Shown here: positions 63,190 to 64,000 of the stretch, one piece after another
Position numbering within the stretch: position 1 is the first letter of the stretch
Layout: each line of letters starts with the position of its first letter
Made by a program: the position numbers and the translations under genes
Assembly (NCBI GenBank): GCA_030068075.1
Contig: CM057826.1
Location: forward strand, 64,391,312 to 64,455,311
Direction of reading: 5' to 3'
DNA: 64,000 nucleotides
Origin: Paguma larvata
Lineage: Eukaryota > Chordata > Mammalia > Carnivora > Viverridae
Notes under the pieces: generated by a model
Database searches by the model: none
The model's input: only the letters and a program-made list of their open reading frames with translations
Told to the model about the DNA's origin: nothing

Positions 63190-63470
63190 CCAGCAACGGG
63201 GAATTTCTCTCATTGAGTCTCACACTTTGAAGCTCTCTAACTTCCTCCTCTGAGACAAATGGGAGAAAACTCTAAAGGCTTAATGTGTTGAGGTCCTGCC
63301 CACCCATGTAATTTCCCTCATTTAAGGTCTGCTGTGTGGCGACATTAATTACTTCTGCAAAATCCCTTCACAGCAGCACCTGCATTAGTGTTCATTTGCA
63401 TAACTGGATTAGATGGGTGCACACAAGATGCTGGGAATCTTGGGGGGCTATCTCAGACTTCCGTCCACCA
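63190..63470 (-). repeat. Old LTR-like repeat (MaLR-related), right part
   Basis: 'GGGGAATTTCTCTCATTGAGTCTCACACTTTGAAGCTCTCTAACTTCC', 'AAATGGGAGAAAACTCTAAAGGC', 'CTGCAAAATCCCTTCACAGCAGCACCTGCATTAGTGTTCATTTGCATAACTGG', 'GGGAATCTTGGGGGGCTATCTCAGACTTCCGTCCACCACA' completes the repeat begun at 62352. Confidence 0.65.
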
Positions 63471-63529
63471 CAGAAATTAGAAACCTTAAAAATGTTTTGG
63501 AACTTATTTAAATATTTAAAATAATTTAG

Positions 63530-63741
63530 ACTTGGGGCCCCTGGGTGGCTCAGTTGGTTACGCGTCCGACTTCGACTCAGGTCATGATCTTGTGGTTTGT
63601 GGGTTCAAGCCCTGCATCAGGGCTCTGACCGCTCAGAGCCTGGAACCTGCTTCAGATTCTGTGTCTCCCTCTTTCTCTCTCTGTCCCTCCCACACTCACA
63701 CCCTGTCTCTCTCTGTCTCTCAAAAATAAATAAAGATTAAG
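63530..63741 (+). mobile_element. SINEC (tRNA-Lys SINE)
   Basis: Head TTGGGGCCCCTGGGTGGCTC, 'GGTTACGCGTCCGACTTCG', GGTCATGATCTTGTGGTTTG, CT-rich middle, tail AAAAATAAATAAAGATTAAG. TSD ATAATTTAG at 63521-63529 and 63742-63750. Retained CpGs in GCGTCCGACTTCGAC suggest a young copy. Confidence 0.95.
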
Positions 63742-63934
63742 ATAATTTAGGTTTTTACCTAAAACCAATAATTAAATTACCTGGTCTTATAGACATTAGG
63801 AATTCATTAAAAATGTTTCATTTTTTTATGTGTTTAGTAGGAGTCCACTGCAGTTCTGAATTTACACAGCACATTTCGTCTGTCAGTTTTTATAACAGTG
63901 AAACAGATAGCCTCTCTGAACACTTTCTTCTCTT

Positions 63935-64000
63935 GCTTTTATTTTATTTTATTTATTTATTTTTTTAACATTTATTTATTTTGATGTTAATGTGTTGAGA
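63935..64000. repeat. (TTTA)n/T-rich stretch, possible start of a minus-strand retroposon
   Basis: TTTTATTTTATTTTATTTATTTATTTTTTT then AACATTTATTTATTTTGATG. It has the look of the tail of a SINE or L1 on the minus strand, but the window ends before a body can be recognised. Confidence 0.4.

Noticed and set aside
6108..63741. Many dispersed copies of a tRNA-like sequence, as possible tRNA genes or a CRISPR-like repeat set
   Set aside because: They are tRNA-Lys-derived SINEs in both orientations with tails and TSDs, irregular spacing, and no cloverleaf-competent tRNA.
1..64000. A novel multi-gene system (defence, biosynthetic or similar)
   Set aside because: No intact genes are present; the sequence is mammalian repeat-rich non-coding DNA.

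Overview
The window is mammalian nuclear DNA from a carnivore, almost certainly a cat (Felidae). The strongest evidence is a set of tRNA-Lys-derived SINEs (CAN-SINE/SINEC) with the felid head GGCGCCTGGGTGGCTCAG, an A/B-box-like start, a CT-rich middle and an (AAATAAAT)n/A-rich tail, many with clear target-site duplications (TSDs). Several young L1 3' ends of the carnivore type support this. I find no intact protein-coding gene, rRNA gene, tRNA gene or CRISPR array. The longest open frames are L1 ORF2 relics, translated microsatellites or chance frames. This looks like an intergenic region or a large intron, about two thirds of it recognisable repeat.

Layout. 1-4.9 kb: mostly unassigned sequence with an old L2, a hAT fragment inserted in it, and an LTR-like relic with a (GA)n tract. 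4.9-6 kb: young 5'-truncated L1 on the minus strand. 6-13.3 kb: old L1M pieces, four SINEs and a CA repeat. 13.3-15.2 kb: low-repeat DNA with one good exon-like signal. 15.2-19.1 kb: old L1s, a Tigger-like DNA transposon, and a carnivore L1 broken by a 230-bp pyrimidine microsatellite. 19.1-22.3 kb: mostly unassigned, with a SINE, a MIR and an L2 end.

22.3-26.5 kb: the main landmark, a minus-strand L1 with its own 5' end, a CpG-rich 5'UTR built of tandem monomers, an ORF1 start, a large internal deletion, the ORF2 C-terminal half, a tail and a 12-bp TSD. 26.5-31.5 kb: old LINE, an ERVL-type LTR, a nearly end-to-end hAT transposon with transposase relic, and a MaLR-type LTR. 31.5-40.8 kb: lowest repeat density, holding a short L1, a MER5A, a (TG)n(CG)n tract, a perfect palindrome and a GC-richer block.

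40.8-49.2 kb: L1 3' end, SINEs, L2/MIR, old L1M with a duplicated 165-bp unit, and an LTR split by an L1 with a 5' inversion that itself carries a SINE. 49.2-54.4 kb: mostly unassigned. 54.4-59.1 kb: a long ancient L1 interrupted by a young L1 and a SINE. 59.1-64 kb: a purine-skewed stretch, (TG)n, a G-quadruplex motif, a diverged tandem duplication, two nested LTR-type repeats and a last SINE.

No genes work together here. What can be read is a history of insertions: L2, MIR and hAT first, then L1M and LTRs, then carnivore L1s, then felid L1s and SINEs. Almost every L1 lies on the minus strand. Family names come from remembered consensus patterns, without a database search.
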